From Argonema galeatum A003/A1 (GTDB taxonomy: Bacteria; Cyanobacteriota; Cyanobacteriia; Cyanobacteriales; Aerosakkonemataceae), in NCBI RefSeq assembly GCF_023333595.1, contig NZ_JAIQZM010000005.1, positions 1-64,000 on the forward strand: a DNA stretch of 64,000 nucleotides. Direction: 5' to 3'. Both the position numbers and the translations under genes were made by a program. Below, in pieces: positions 43,801 through 52,292 of this stretch. Positions within the stretch are counted from its first letter, which is position 1. Each line of letters starts with the position of its first letter. Below the pieces are notes generated by a model. The model was not told the DNA's origin and ran no database searches. It saw nothing but the letters and a program-made list of their open reading frames with translations.

Positions 43801-44403
43801 TTGGAAGACCGAGATTATACATTAATTATTGACAAAAGCGGCAGTATGTCTACCCCAGACCAAACGGGTGGTAGAACTCGCTGGCAAACCGCACAAGAGT
43901 CTACCCTAGCAGTAGCGAGAAAATGCGAACAGTTTGACCCTGATGGAATTACGCTTTACCTATTTTCAGGCAGGTTCAAACGGTTGGACAACGTGACATC
44001 TAGCAAAGTCGCCCAGATATTTCAAGAAAACGATCCTTCTGGCACTACTGACTTAGCGGGTGTACTAAAAGATGCCACAGATAACTACTTTCAACGTAAA
44101 GCAGCGGGTCAAACAAAGGCAAATGGCGAGACGATTTTGGTAGTCACCGATGGTGAACCGGACGATCGCAAAGCTGTGATGCGAGTAATTATTGAGGCAT
44201 CTCGCCATCTGGATAGAGATGAAGAATTAGCGATTTCCTTCATTCAAGTTGGCACAGATCAAACGGCAAGCAAGTTTCTCAAAGCCTTGGATGACGATTT
44301 GCAAACCGCTGGTGCCAAATTTGACATTGTTGATACAGTAACGCTTGATGATATGGAGGGGATGACTCTGACCGAAGTGTTGCTAAATGCGATTAGCGAC
44401 TAA
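43801..44403 (+). CDS. von Willebrand A domain protein, copy 2 (TTG start)
   Basis: 200 aa. The start is placed at TTG 43801 because AAGGAGG (43787-43793) lies seven bases upstream and the next residues (LEDRDYTLIIDKSGSMSTPD) align with the start of copy 3, which has the same leader and ATG. MIDAS residues are complete: DKSGSMS, SGTTDLAGV, VTDGEPDD. No signal peptide. It follows the Slr1339-like gene by 86 bp. Confidence 0.9.
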   Translation: MEDRDYTLIIDKSGSMSTPDQTGGRTRWQTAQESTLAVARKCEQFDPDGITLYLFSGRFKRLDNVTSSKVAQIFQENDPSGTTDLAGVLKDATDNYFQRKAAGQTKANGETILVVTDGEPDDRKAVMRVIIEASRHLDRDEELAISFIQVGTDQTASKFLKALDDDLQTAGAKFDIVDTVTLDDMEGMTLTEVLLNAISD

Positions 44404-44470
44404 TAACGCAAGTTGCTTCGCGTTAATACTCGATCGCCAAAGTGACAGATCTAATAAACCGGGTTTTTGA

Positions 44471-44614
44471 AAGAAACCGGGTTTCAGACTAAAGCGAAAC
44501 CCAACGCATTTGTTGGGTTTTGCTCGCGCTCAACCCAACCTACTCTACTCTCGCGTGTCCATTTTTCGGTTTGGCGAAGGTATTGTTTAAAGAAACCGCG
44601 TTTCAGACTAAAGA
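44471..44614. repeat. Direct repeat AAAGAAACCG-GTTTCAGACTAAAG
   Basis: A 25-bp unit occurs at about 44471 (GAAACCGGGTTTC core) and about 44590 (GAAACCGCGTTTC core), in the spacer between vWA copies 2 and 3. Each core is palindromic. Confidence 0.8.
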
Positions 44615-44646
44615 TAATTGCTGATTACTACAAGGAGGTTTTTGTC

Positions 44647-45249
44647 ATGGAAAATAGAGATTATACCTTAATTATTGACAAAAGCGGCAGTATGTCTACG
44701 CCGGATCAGCCGGGTGGTAGAAGCCGCTGGGAAACGGCACAGGAATCTACTCTGGCAATAGCAAGAAAATGCGAACAGTTCGATCCTGATGGCATCACGG
44801 TTTACCTCTTTTCCAGCCGCTTCAAAAGATACGACAATGTAACTTCCACTAAAGTCGCACAAATCTTTCAAGAAAATGACCCTGCTGGCACCACTAACTT
44901 AGCTGGCGTGCTACAAGATGCAACTAACCGTTATTTTGAGCGTAAAGCAGCGGGTCAGACCAAGCCTAGCGGAGAAACTATTATAGTGGTGACGGATGGT
45001 GAACCGGACGATCGCAAAGGCGTGATGAAAGCGATTATTGAAGCATCTCGCCAGATGGACACAGATGAAGAACTGGCAATTACGATGATTCAAGTGGGTT
45101 CAGATGCAACGGCAAGCCGGTTTCTCAAAGCTTTGGATGATGACCTTCAGGGTGCTGGGGCGAAGTTTGATATCTGTGACACTCTAACTATGGATGACAT
45201 GGCAGATATGACTTTAGCTGAAGTGCTGCTAAACGCAGTTAATGATTAG
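44647..45249 (+). CDS. von Willebrand A domain protein, copy 3
   Basis: 200 aa from the ATG at 44647, with AAGGAGG eight bases upstream; the frame opens at 44467 in repeat DNA. MIDAS: DKSGSMS, AGTTNLAGV, VTDGEPDD. Closest to copy 2 (shared TPDQ, FDPDGIT, AAGQTK). Cytoplasmic. The cluster then ends, 70 bp before ldpA. Confidence 0.9.
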   Translation: MENRDYTLIIDKSGSMSTPDQPGGRSRWETAQESTLAIARKCEQFDPDGITVYLFSSRFKRYDNVTSTKVAQIFQENDPAGTTNLAGVLQDATNRYFERKAAGQTKPSGETIIVVTDGEPDDRKGVMKAIIEASRQMDTDEELAITMIQVGSDATASRFLKALDDDLQGAGAKFDICDTLTMDDMADMTLAEVLLNAVND

Positions 45250-45319
45250 GCGTGGGAAGCGTATCGTAAGGTAGGGCGATCGCCTCCCGTTTTGGTGAGG
45301 AACGCAGTAACATATAAGT

Positions 45320-46459
45320 GTGGCTAATATCTCCTATCCTTTACGTTCTTTAAAGGAGGGGTACTGGTTTAAGCTGATCTGCGGAGCCAGTTTCCAACAC
45401 CTCCCTGCCGTTCGGAATATTACTCTGGCATATACTTTGGCGGGCGCTGACTGTATTGACGTTTCCGCCGATCGCGCTGCGATCGCGGCTGCACAAGAAG
45501 CGTTACGCGCTGCTGCGTGTCTTAGCACCCAAGCCAAACAGCGAGGGTTTGGCTTTGATGGTTTGCCGTGGCTGATGGTGAGTTTGAATGATGGGGAAGA
45601 TCCCCATTTTCGCAAGGCGGAATTTAACTCAACTGAGTGTCCGACGGAATGCCCCCGTCCCTGCGAAAGTATTTGCCCAGCTCAAGCAATTGTGTTCGAT
45701 CGCGCTAATGACCAATTTTCTGGAGTTGTCGATCCCCTATGCTATGGCTGCGGTAGGTGTTTGCCAATTTGTCCGAGCCAGTTGATTTTTGCGCGTTCTT
45801 ATGTATCGACGCCGGAAGCGATCGCACCCTTAGTGCTGGAAACAGGGGTGGATGCACTGGAAATCCATACGCAAATAGGGCGTCAGAAAGATTTTGAAAG
45901 ACTTTGGATCGCGATCGCACCCAGGATTAATCGACTCAAACTGATCGCCATCAGCTGTCCCGATGGTGAAGGACTGATTGACTACTTGCGATCGCTCTAT
46001 GACTTAATCAATCCCCTCCCTTGTCCCCTCATTTGGCAGACCGACGGGCGTCCCATGAGCGGTGATATTGGCGCGGGAACCACCCATGCAGCCGTGAAAT
46101 TAGGTCAAAAAGTGTTGTCCGCCGGGTTACCGGGATATGTGCAATTAGCAGGAGGCACCAACAGCCACACCGTTAGCAAGCTAAAAGCAATGGGCTTACT
46201 CAAAAATTCTTCTCCTGGGCACTCAGCACTAAAGCCGAAGCACTTATCGATCGCAGGGATTGCCTATGGTAGCTATGCTCGCGTACTGTTGTCGCCAATT
46301 CTAGATCGATTAGAAAAAACAGAAATGGTTTCTACCCCAGCAGCAGGCAAAGAAATCTCTCCCACTCAACACTCAGTTTGTCTGGAAGATGAACCCGAAC
46401 TTCTCTGGCAAGCTGTGGCCTTAGCGCATAACCTGGTTTCTCAAATTAAGTCAGCCTAA
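45320..46459 (+). CDS. ldpA: Light-dependent period protein LdpA (iron-sulfur)
   Basis: 379 aa, GTG start. LdpA is a redox-sensing iron-sulfur protein that modulates the circadian period in cyanobacteria. Two [4Fe-4S] ferredoxin-like motifs are clear: CPTECPRPCESICPAQAI and CYGCGRCLPICPSQLI (about residues 108-155). The N-terminal SLKEGYWFKLICGASFQHLP and the TIM-barrel-like C-terminus (VQLAGGTNSHTVSKLKAMGL) match the family. Close to the vWA cluster on the same strand. Confidence 0.92.
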   Translation: MANISYPLRSLKEGYWFKLICGASFQHLPAVRNITLAYTLAGADCIDVSADRAAIAAAQEALRAAACLSTQAKQRGFGFDGLPWLMVSLNDGEDPHFRKAEFNSTECPTECPRPCESICPAQAIVFDRANDQFSGVVDPLCYGCGRCLPICPSQLIFARSYVSTPEAIAPLVLETGVDALEIHTQIGRQKDFERLWIAIAPRINRLKLIAISCPDGEGLIDYLRSLYDLINPLPCPLIWQTDGRPMSGDIGAGTTHAAVKLGQKVLSAGLPGYVQLAGGTNSHTVSKLKAMGLLKNSSPGHSALKPKHLSIAGIAYGSYARVLLSPILDRLEKTEMVSTPAAGKEISPTQHSVCLEDEPELLWQAVALAHNLVSQIKSA

Positions 46460-46639
46460 AACATTGTAATATAAATGTATTATGAAAAAAATCACTCATC
46501 TCATACCAAATACTTTTTTTACTTGCCTCTGTAGGTTTACCCACTTAGTTGTGGAATAAGAGACAATTTGGTTAAACCTGCCTCACAAAGTTTTGCTCCA
46601 CCTATCGATCCTTCAACTCACCACTTGTTTACCCCAAAC

Positions 46640-48445
46640 ATGATGAAAAATCCTAACGGTACGACTCATGACGAGAAACAGGACAACCCTGAATCGCAAG
46701 CTAATGTCAAAAACGTCGCCGTAGGAAGAATGCAGATTACAGACGATCTGAATAAATTGCTGGAAATTTTGCCCCAAGAACTTCGACAGATCTTGGAGAA
46801 TCACCCCTCCCGGAACAGTTTAGTTGAAGTAGTGATGGACTTAGGCCGACGCCCAGAAGCCCGCTTCCCAGGTAAGGCCGAATATTTGTCAGATCGGCCT
46901 ATTTCGGCAGAAGACCTGAATTATTGCATACAACGGGTAGGACATTTTAGCGGCGATAACCGCGCTGGCATTGAGCAAACTCTACACCGAATCAGCGGCA
47001 TTCGCAATCGCAGCGGGGAAATTATTGGCTTGACCTGTCGCGTTGGGCGGGCCGTCTTTGGCACGATCGGCATGATCCGCGACTTGGTAGAGACTGGAAA
47101 GTCTATTCTGATGCTGGGGCGTCCTGGCGTTGGTAAAACAACTGCTTTACGAGAAATCGCCCGCGTTTTAGCGGATGAACTCGATAAGCGGGTTGTCATT
47201 ATCGACACTTCTAATGAAATTGCCGGTGATGGAGACGTTCCCCACCCGGCTATAGGTCGGGCCAGAAGGATGCAAGTTGCCCGTCCCGAACTTCAGCATC
47301 AGGTGATGATTGAGGCAGTGGAAAACCATATGCCAGAAGTCATCGTCATTGATGAAATCGGTACGGAACTGGAAGCTTTAGCCGCTCGAACCATTGCGGA
47401 ACGGGGCGTCCAGTTGGTTGGCACCGCTCACGGCAACCAGATTGAGAACTTGATTAAAAATCCAACGCTGTCTGATTTGGTTGGCGGTATTCAGGCTGTG
47501 ACGCTGGGAGATGAAGAGGCTCGCCGCCGGGGCTCTCAAAAGACAGTGTTGGAGCGCAAAGCACCCCCGACATTTGAAATTGCGGTGGAAATGCTGGAAC
47601 GGCAGCGCTGGGTGATACACGAGAACACTGCTGACACGGTAGATAACCTGCTGCGGGGACGCCAGCCGAATCCTCAAGTTAGGACGGTTAGCGAAACTGG
47701 CGAGGTCAAGATTACACGGGAATCACCCAGTACACCGACGATCGCGACAACGACCCTCACAGGATCGAATGCGCGATCGAGTGGCTGGCGAGCCTCTGGA
47801 CAGATGATGCCGTTACCTGCAAAACCAGAAACAGAGCGCTCTTCTGAGGAGAAGAGTTTTGAGCAATTGCTGAATGCCTCTTTCCAGCAGCCGATGTTGT
47901 TTGATAGCGATACCAAAAATTCCGGGCCAAATGGGGAAGATTTGCCTCTGCACGTCTATCCCTACGGCGTCAGTCGTCATCAACTGGAGCAGGTGGTTCG
48001 CTTGCTGAATTTGCCGATGGTGCTGACGAAGGATCTCGATAGCGCGGATGCGGTTTTGGCGCTCAGGTCGCACGTAAAAAACCATTCTAAGTTACGGCAC
48101 GTTGCCAAAGCTCATCACGTTCCTATCCACACGATTAAGGACAGCACTATTCCCCAGATTACTCATGCTCTACAACGAATGTTGAACATAGATGATACTG
48201 GCTTGCCAGAAAGTGCCGATTTGAGGTTGTTTACCCAAAGCGGCTCTGAAGACGAGCTGGAAGCTCTGGAGGAAGCCAGACTTGCTGTGGAGCAAATTGT
48301 GATTCCAAAGGGACAGCCGGTGGAGTTGTTGCCTCGCGCTGCTACTGTGCGGAAGATGCAACACGAGCTGGTTGAGCATTACCGCCTGCGATCGACCAGT
48401 TTTGGAGATGAGCCCAATCGGCGTCTGCGGATTTATCCAGCTTAG
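46640..48445 (+). CDS. Ycf45-type AAA ATPase with R3H domain
   Basis: 601 aa from the ATG at 46640; the frame opens with TTG at 46568, and the conserved part begins only at MQITDDLNKLLEILPQEL, so the true start is uncertain. An ATPase core of the SpoIIIAA/Ycf45 type shows GRPGVGKTTALREIA (Walker A), VIDEIGTELEA (Walker B) and LVGTAHGNQIENLIKNPTL. A linker of about 100 residues precedes a DNA/RNA-binding-type C-terminus ending HYRLRSTSFGDEPNRRLRIY (R3H). Function in cyanobacteria is unknown. A hairpin follows the stop. Confidence 0.9.
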   Translation: MMKNPNGTTHDEKQDNPESQANVKNVAVGRMQITDDLNKLLEILPQELRQILENHPSRNSLVEVVMDLGRRPEARFPGKAEYLSDRPISAEDLNYCIQRVGHFSGDNRAGIEQTLHRISGIRNRSGEIIGLTCRVGRAVFGTIGMIRDLVETGKSILMLGRPGVGKTTALREIARVLADELDKRVVIIDTSNEIAGDGDVPHPAIGRARRMQVARPELQHQVMIEAVENHMPEVIVIDEIGTELEALAARTIAERGVQLVGTAHGNQIENLIKNPTLSDLVGGIQAVTLGDEEARRRGSQKTVLERKAPPTFEIAVEMLERQRWVIHENTADTVDNLLRGRQPNPQVRTVSETGEVKITRESPSTPTIATTTLTGSNARSSGWRASGQMMPLPAKPETERSSEEKSFEQLLNASFQQPMLFDSDTKNSGPNGEDLPLHVYPYGVSRHQLEQVVRLLNLPMVLTKDLDSADAVLALRSHVKNHSKLRHVAKAHHVPIHTIKDSTIPQITHALQRMLNIDDTGLPESADLRLFTQSGSEDELEALEEARLAVEQIVIPKGQPVELLPRAATVRKMQHELVEHYRLRSTSFGDEPNRRLRIYPA

Positions 48446-48454
48446 TAACGTTTT

Positions 48455-48482
48455 CCCCCACCAACCTAAAATATGGTGGGGG
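48455..48482 (+). terminator. Hairpin after the ycf45-type gene
   Basis: CCCCCACCA (48455-48463) pairs perfectly with TGGTGGGGG (48474-48482) around a 10-nt loop, nine bp after the stop codon. No T run follows. Confidence 0.7.
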
Positions 48483-48616
48483 TTATCCACTTGGTCTGCT
48501 TGTGCAAATAGGGGGATAGTAGAACCTCACCGCTTTCACCGGCTAGCCAAGGATTTCATGCAAGTTTGTACTTCCCTAAATTAAATACTTGACAAACTAC
48601 GATAACTATCTGTTAC

Positions 48617-48622
48617 TATAAT
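48617..48622 (+). promoter_or_regulatory. -10 box of tRNA-Gln
   Basis: TATAAT at 48617-48622 lies 14 bp before the mature tRNA 5' end. A TTGACA at 48589-48594 is 22 bp upstream, longer than ideal, so the -35 assignment is weak. Confidence 0.55.
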
Positions 48623-48636
48623 TAAGGAGAAAGCAA

Positions 48637-48708
48637 TGGGGTGTCGCCAAGTGGTAAGGCAGCTGGTTTTGGTCCAGCCATTCCGAGGTTCGAATCCTTG
48701 CACCCCAG
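48637..48708 (+). tRNA. tRNA-Gln (anticodon TTG)
   Basis: 72 nt folding as a full cloverleaf: acceptor TGGGGTG/CACCCCA, D arm GCCAAGTGGTAAGGC, anticodon stem GCTGG/CCAGC with loop TTTTGGT (anticodon TTG), T arm CGAGG-TTCGAAT-CCTTG, discriminator G. CCA is not encoded. In cyanobacteria this tRNA is first charged with Glu and then amidated. The HAD gene starts only 12 bp downstream. Confidence 0.97.
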
Positions 48709-48720
48709 TTAATTGGTATT

Positions 48721-49503
48721 ATGTCTGTAATTAATCCCAAGATTCTAGCTCTTGACTTTGATGGTGTGATCTGCGATGGGCTGAGCGAGTATTTTGAGAC
48801 AGCTTGGCGTACTTACTGCCAATTCTGGTCGCCTACGAGTTTGACGCCGCCGGAGGATTTAGCACCCAGGTTCTATAGCCTGCGACCAGTGATTGAGGTA
48901 GGCTGGGAGATGCCTGTGCTGCTACGTGCCTTGCTGGTGGGGATTGGTGAGGAAAAGATTTGGCAGGACTGGGTGGCGATCGCACAACAAATCCTTCTCG
49001 AAGAAGGTCTTGTGGCGGCAGATATTGGAAGAAAGCTAGATAATATTAGGGATGAATGGATTGTCAGCGATTTAAGCGAATGGTTGAGTCTGCATTGCTT
49101 CTATCCCGGCATTGTAGAACGATTGCAACAGCTAATCGCCAGTCCCGTACAACTGAGGATTATCACCACGAAAGAGGGACGGTTTGTTCGGCAGTTATTG
49201 CAGCAACAAAATATCGAGATGGCGGAAGGCTCTATATTGGGTAAAGAGTCACAGCGTCCTAAGTCTGAGATTTTACGGGAATCGATCGCAGAGTCAGCTG
49301 AACCGCCAGTTATCTGGTTTGTGGAAGATAGGCTAAAAACTTTGCGATCGGTACAAAAACAGTCAGACTTGGATGCTGTGAGGCTCTATCTTGCTGATTG
49401 GGGATATAACACGCCAGCACAGCACGAATCTGTTCGCCAAGATACACGGATTAAGCTGTTATCCCTCTCCCAGTTTGCTGAGGATTTCTCGGCTTGGCCT
49501 TAA
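48721..49503 (+). CDS. HAD-superfamily hydrolase
   Basis: 260 aa. Motif I is ALDFDGVICDG (nucleophile Asp12, acid Asp14); a cap of about 110 residues follows; IITTKEG is motif II, Lys in the GKESQRPKSEIL segment motif III, and WFVEDRLKTL motif IV. A phosphatase of small molecules is likely, substrate unknown. The ATG is 12 bp from the tRNA-Gln 3' end, with no Shine-Dalgarno sequence, so the mRNA is probably part of the tRNA transcript. Confidence 0.88.
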   Translation: MSVINPKILALDFDGVICDGLSEYFETAWRTYCQFWSPTSLTPPEDLAPRFYSLRPVIEVGWEMPVLLRALLVGIGEEKIWQDWVAIAQQILLEEGLVAADIGRKLDNIRDEWIVSDLSEWLSLHCFYPGIVERLQQLIASPVQLRIITTKEGRFVRQLLQQQNIEMAEGSILGKESQRPKSEILRESIAESAEPPVIWFVEDRLKTLRSVQKQSDLDAVRLYLADWGYNTPAQHESVRQDTRIKLLSLSQFAEDFSAWP

Positions 49504-49559
49504 AATTAAGCGATCTGCGATCGACTTTACTTGATATCCTGAAATTGTCTGTTGTTATC

Positions 49560-49770
49560 GTTGGTTAATTTTTTACCGCAGATGAAGAGGGATGTAGGCG
49601 CAGCCTTCCCGCAGGGTACGCAGATAAACGCAGATATGAGAAGCCGAATTTTTAGGCATAAAAAAAATCTGCTCTTCCATATTTACTATGTTATTTGAGC
49701 CCTTGTGCAGAGGAGAAAAGAAATAAAAATGTTTTTAAGTGAACAAAAGGATAAAAACTCCGAAAGAGCC
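49560..49770. repeat. Dispersed degenerate repeats downstream of the HAD gene
   Basis: Two items fill the first half of the 465-bp gap: ACCGCAGATGAA and CGCAGATAAACGCAGAT units (about 49574-49637), related to 42940-42985; and a block at about 49680-49770 (TATTTACTATG, GCAGAGGAG, AATAAAAATGTT, GAACAAAAG, AACTC-GAAA) that recurs at 56033-56145. Confidence 0.75.
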
Positions 49771-49804
49771 ACATATATAGCAACCGCTCTCGTCGATTAG
49801 GGCA

Positions 49805-49878
49805 GTAGGGGCGAAGCATTCGGGCATATAATTTATTGGTTAAAACCTTATATTTACTACCCGAATGCTTCGCCCCTA
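49805..49878. repeat. 74-bp inverted repeat, GTAGGGGCGAAGCATTCGGG arms
   Basis: Arms at 49805-49824 and 49860-49878 are perfect complements over 19 bp. It is the compact form of the element seen at 10867-11279. Confidence 0.92.
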
Positions 49879-49968
49879 ACCCCTAGCCCCCTCCCCAGAT
49901 TTATGGCTTAACCGACTTTCATCGGTTGCTATATCATTAAATCCATCTTTATATAAAAATTAAAGATT

Positions 49969-51276
49969 ATGCTTGACCTAACAAAATTAGCGCGACAAAT
50001 GCAAGGTTTGAGCCAACACCTAACCTTGGAGGCGGCGGCGAGTCGCCAACGGTTGGAAGTCGCTCAGAAATTGCTGGAAGAGGCTTATGGCAGACAGGTA
50101 GAATTGGAGGATCAAATAGAGAAATGGCGCGATCGCTTCATATTTTCCCCTCCCGTACCAGTTGAGCCATTAGATACCTGCATTGACATTCCAGTTCCTC
50201 CAAAAGCTCATACCGTTATCGCCACCGATGGTTCCCAAATTGCTCCCAGTCACCACGAAATTGCCTACTGCTATCTGATAAATATAGGTCGGGTTGTGTT
50301 GCACTACGGACAAGGACGCCATCCTTTATTGGATAGTCTACCAGAAGTTTTCTATCGTCCCGAAGATCTGTATGTTTCTCGCCAATGGGGTATTCGCACT
50401 GAGGAATGGATGGGTTATCGGCGCACTGTTTCCGAAGCAGTTGTTTTGGCAGAGTTGTCTATAAGTTGGGCAAAAAGTCAAACCTCACCCCCCAACCCCC
50501 TCTCCGTTAACGGAGAGGGGGAGAAAGAGGGGGAGAAAGAGGGGGAGAAAGAGGGGGAGAAAGAGGGGGGGAAAGAAGGGGGGAAAGAGGGTGAGGTTCA
50601 ATCTGCTAAAGTGCCAACTTTGGCAATGGTGGATGGTTCTTTACTCTACTGGTTTTTAGATCAGCTACCATCTGATGCGTGCGATCGCCTTATACCTCCA
50701 ATCATGGAAGCTTGGTCACAAATGCGCTTAGCTGGCATTCCCCTGCTAGGCTACCTCAGCGCCTCTCGCAGCAGCGAATCCCTCAACTTCCTGCGCTTAC
50801 AAGCTTGTACCTACTCTACCCCTAACTGCGTCGTCCATTGCGACAACTTAGAGAAAACGCCGTGCCAAGTTTTCGATCCTTTGAGGGATACAGCTCTTTG
50901 GGCATCTCGTTTGAAACCGGGACAACGCGGTGCCCTATGGCGCAGTAGTAACAAAATTCTCAATTTCTACGACGATGCTCAGAAAATTTATTTCTGCTAC
51001 GTCCACGTGGGAAGCGAAATTGCCCGAATTGAAATTCCGGCGTGGGTGGCAGAAAATTCAGCGTTGCTGGATCTATCTCTTGGTTTGATGTTAGCGCAAA
51101 TTCAGAAAGGTTATGGTTATCCAGTAGTTCTTGCTGAAGCACACAATCAGGCGGTTGTAAAAGGGGCCGATCGCGCTCGTTTCTTTGCCCTTCTCGAACA
51201 ACAAATGATTAGAGCAGGTTTAAGAAATGTGGGAACATCTTACAAGGAAACTCGCAAGCGTGGTAGCATCGCTTAG
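49969..51276 (+). CDS. NurA-domain nuclease with in-frame repeat insertion
   Basis: 435 aa. NurA is a 5'-3' nuclease, usually a partner of the HerA ATPase in DNA end processing. Seen: a coiled N-terminus, then TVIATDGSQIAPSHHE with the catalytic Asp (about residue 87), LAMVDGSLLYWFL with a second Asp, and RSSESLNFLR. Residues ~171-210 are not part of the family: a low-complexity GEKEGEKEGEKEGGKEGG stretch encoded by a 118-bp palindromic element at 50481-50598. Without it the protein would be a normal length of about 395. No herA gene lies in the window. Converges with a lipoprotein gene, stops 2 bp apart. Confidence 0.88.
   Translation: MLDLTKLARQMQGLSQHLTLEAAASRQRLEVAQKLLEEAYGRQVELEDQIEKWRDRFIFSPPVPVEPLDTCIDIPVPPKAHTVIATDGSQIAPSHHEIAYCYLINIGRVVLHYGQGRHPLLDSLPEVFYRPEDLYVSRQWGIRTEEWMGYRRTVSEAVVLAELSISWAKSQTSPPNPLSVNGEGEKEGEKEGEKEGEKEGGKEGGKEGEVQSAKVPTLAMVDGSLLYWFLDQLPSDACDRLIPPIMEAWSQMRLAGIPLLGYLSASRSSESLNFLRLQACTYSTPNCVVHCDNLEKTPCQVFDPLRDTALWASRLKPGQRGALWRSSNKILNFYDDAQKIYFCYVHVGSEIARIEIPAWVAENSALLDLSLGLMLAQIQKGYGYPVVLAEAHNQAVVKGADRARFFALLEQQMIRAGLRNVGTSYKETRKRGSIA
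50481..50598. mobile_element. MITE-like palindromic element inside the NurA gene
   Basis: Terminal inverted repeats AACCTCACCC (50481-50490) and GGGTGAGGTT (50589-50598) are perfect. Inside are the palindrome CCCCTCTCCGTTAACGGAGA-type core and a tandem run of the 12-bp unit GGGAGAAAGAGG, about six copies. It keeps the host gene in frame. No transposase is encoded, so it would be moved in trans, or is a replication-slippage product around a palindrome. Confidence 0.75.
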
Positions 51277-51278
51277 AT

Positions 51279-51725
51279 TTACTTTATTTCACTCAATTTT
51301 GCTTTGTACTCATTAATTTTTTTATCCTTAACACCGTAAGAAAGCACGGTCATTTTTTCCAAATCCAGCACTTCAACTATCGCCGTCCCGTCTTTTTCCA
51401 CCCAAGAATTTATATGAACATTGGGGCGAATTTCTACTAAGCGTATTGTTTCTAACCCGGTTTTGCCTTTCTCGTTACCTGTAAGATACTCCCATTTATA
51501 CTGGTTGGCTGCTGGAAATTGCCCCTTTATTTTTAGTTCTCCAAAATCAATCAGGAATGTTTTACCTACCCATTCAATTTTTTGGGGTTGTGCAGTTTGT
51601 TGTGCAGTTTGTTGTGCAGTTTGTTGTGCCGTTGGTTGTGCGGCTTGTGGCGGCGAAGGCTGCGTACAGCCCGCCAACGCCATTACTGCTAATACTGCAA
51701 TTAAAACAACTTTTAGGGCTTTCAT
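51279..51725 (-). CDS. MoaF-like domain lipoprotein
   Basis: 148 aa. The signal MKALKVVLIAVLAVMALAGC has a lipobox LAGC (Cys20). A linker with three exact TAQQ repeats follows (a 12-bp minisatellite, TTGTGCAGTTTG on the plus strand, 51590-51645). The domain, KIEWVGKTFLIDFGELKIKG, WEYLTGNEKGKTG, VEIRPNVHINSWVEKDGTAI, resembles the MoaF fold, a small lipocalin-like barrel. Ligand unknown. Convergent with the NurA gene. Confidence 0.7.
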   Translation of the reverse strand: MKALKVVLIAVLAVMALAGCTQPSPPQAAQPTAQQTAQQTAQQTAQPQKIEWVGKTFLIDFGELKIKGQFPAANQYKWEYLTGNEKGKTGLETIRLVEIRPNVHINSWVEKDGTAIVEVLDLEKMTVLSYGVKDKKINEYKAKLSEIK

Positions 51726-51960
51726 AGTTTTACCGCAATTGCACGACTAAAATTATTCTATATATTACCATGCCCTGTAAAAAATAAATTAAAATTTTAG
51801 ATATATCTAGAAGAAGCTAAATACTCTATTTTCCCTGTAGCATCCGTTACTTTCAGATAAACTGAAACTCTTCATATCGCTTATAGGGTTGAAACTTCCT
51901 GCCTTATACTAAGTAGCAATGATTACTTACAAGCAACCAAGGTGACTTTTTTGTTTTAGC

Positions 51961-52013
51961 GATCGCGCTTGTTTCATTGCCCTTCTCTAACAACAAATGA
52001 TTAGATCAGCTTA
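51961..52013 (+). pseudogene. Fragment of the NurA gene 3' end
   Basis: About 53 bp match the NurA gene at 51169-51222 with roughly five mismatches and one gap (shared GCCCTTCTC and AACAACAAATGATTAGA). The Glu codon of LLEQQ has become TAA here. Weaker similarity extends some 30 bp upstream. It is a relic of a local duplication with the lipoprotein gene now between source and copy. The rest of the 51726-52055 gap shows nothing clear. Confidence 0.75.
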
Positions 52014-52055
52014 TGTCTTCCAGGCGTGATATGCTAATGTATCGTATCTTATGCC

Positions 52056-52292
52056 TTAAAAAGATTCTGGCTCATCCACCAGCGTTTCAATCAACAAATC
52101 AACTTGTTGTCGTCGCTGTTGCAAAAAAGTTTCGCATTGACGCAAGTGTTGAACAGCAGCCGCAAATTCTTCAAAAACTTCAGCCAGTTCTAACTTACCC
52201 GATTCAATTTCAGCCACTATGTTTTCAATTTTGGCGACGTTATCTTCGTAATTCCAATCATTCTGAAATGAAATATCCGTAGAATTAATCAT
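52056..52292 (-). CDS. xseB: Exodeoxyribonuclease VII small subunit
   Basis: 78 aa, helical hairpin. [20 protein letters not shown] and [20 protein letters not shown] are XseB signatures. It stabilises XseA. Its start overlaps the xseA stop by four bases (ATGA), so the two are coupled and made in proportion. Confidence 0.93.
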   Translation of the reverse strand: MINSTDISFQNDWNYEDNVAKIENIVAEIESGKLELAEVFEEFAAAVQHLRQCETFLQQRRQQVDLLIETLVDEPESF

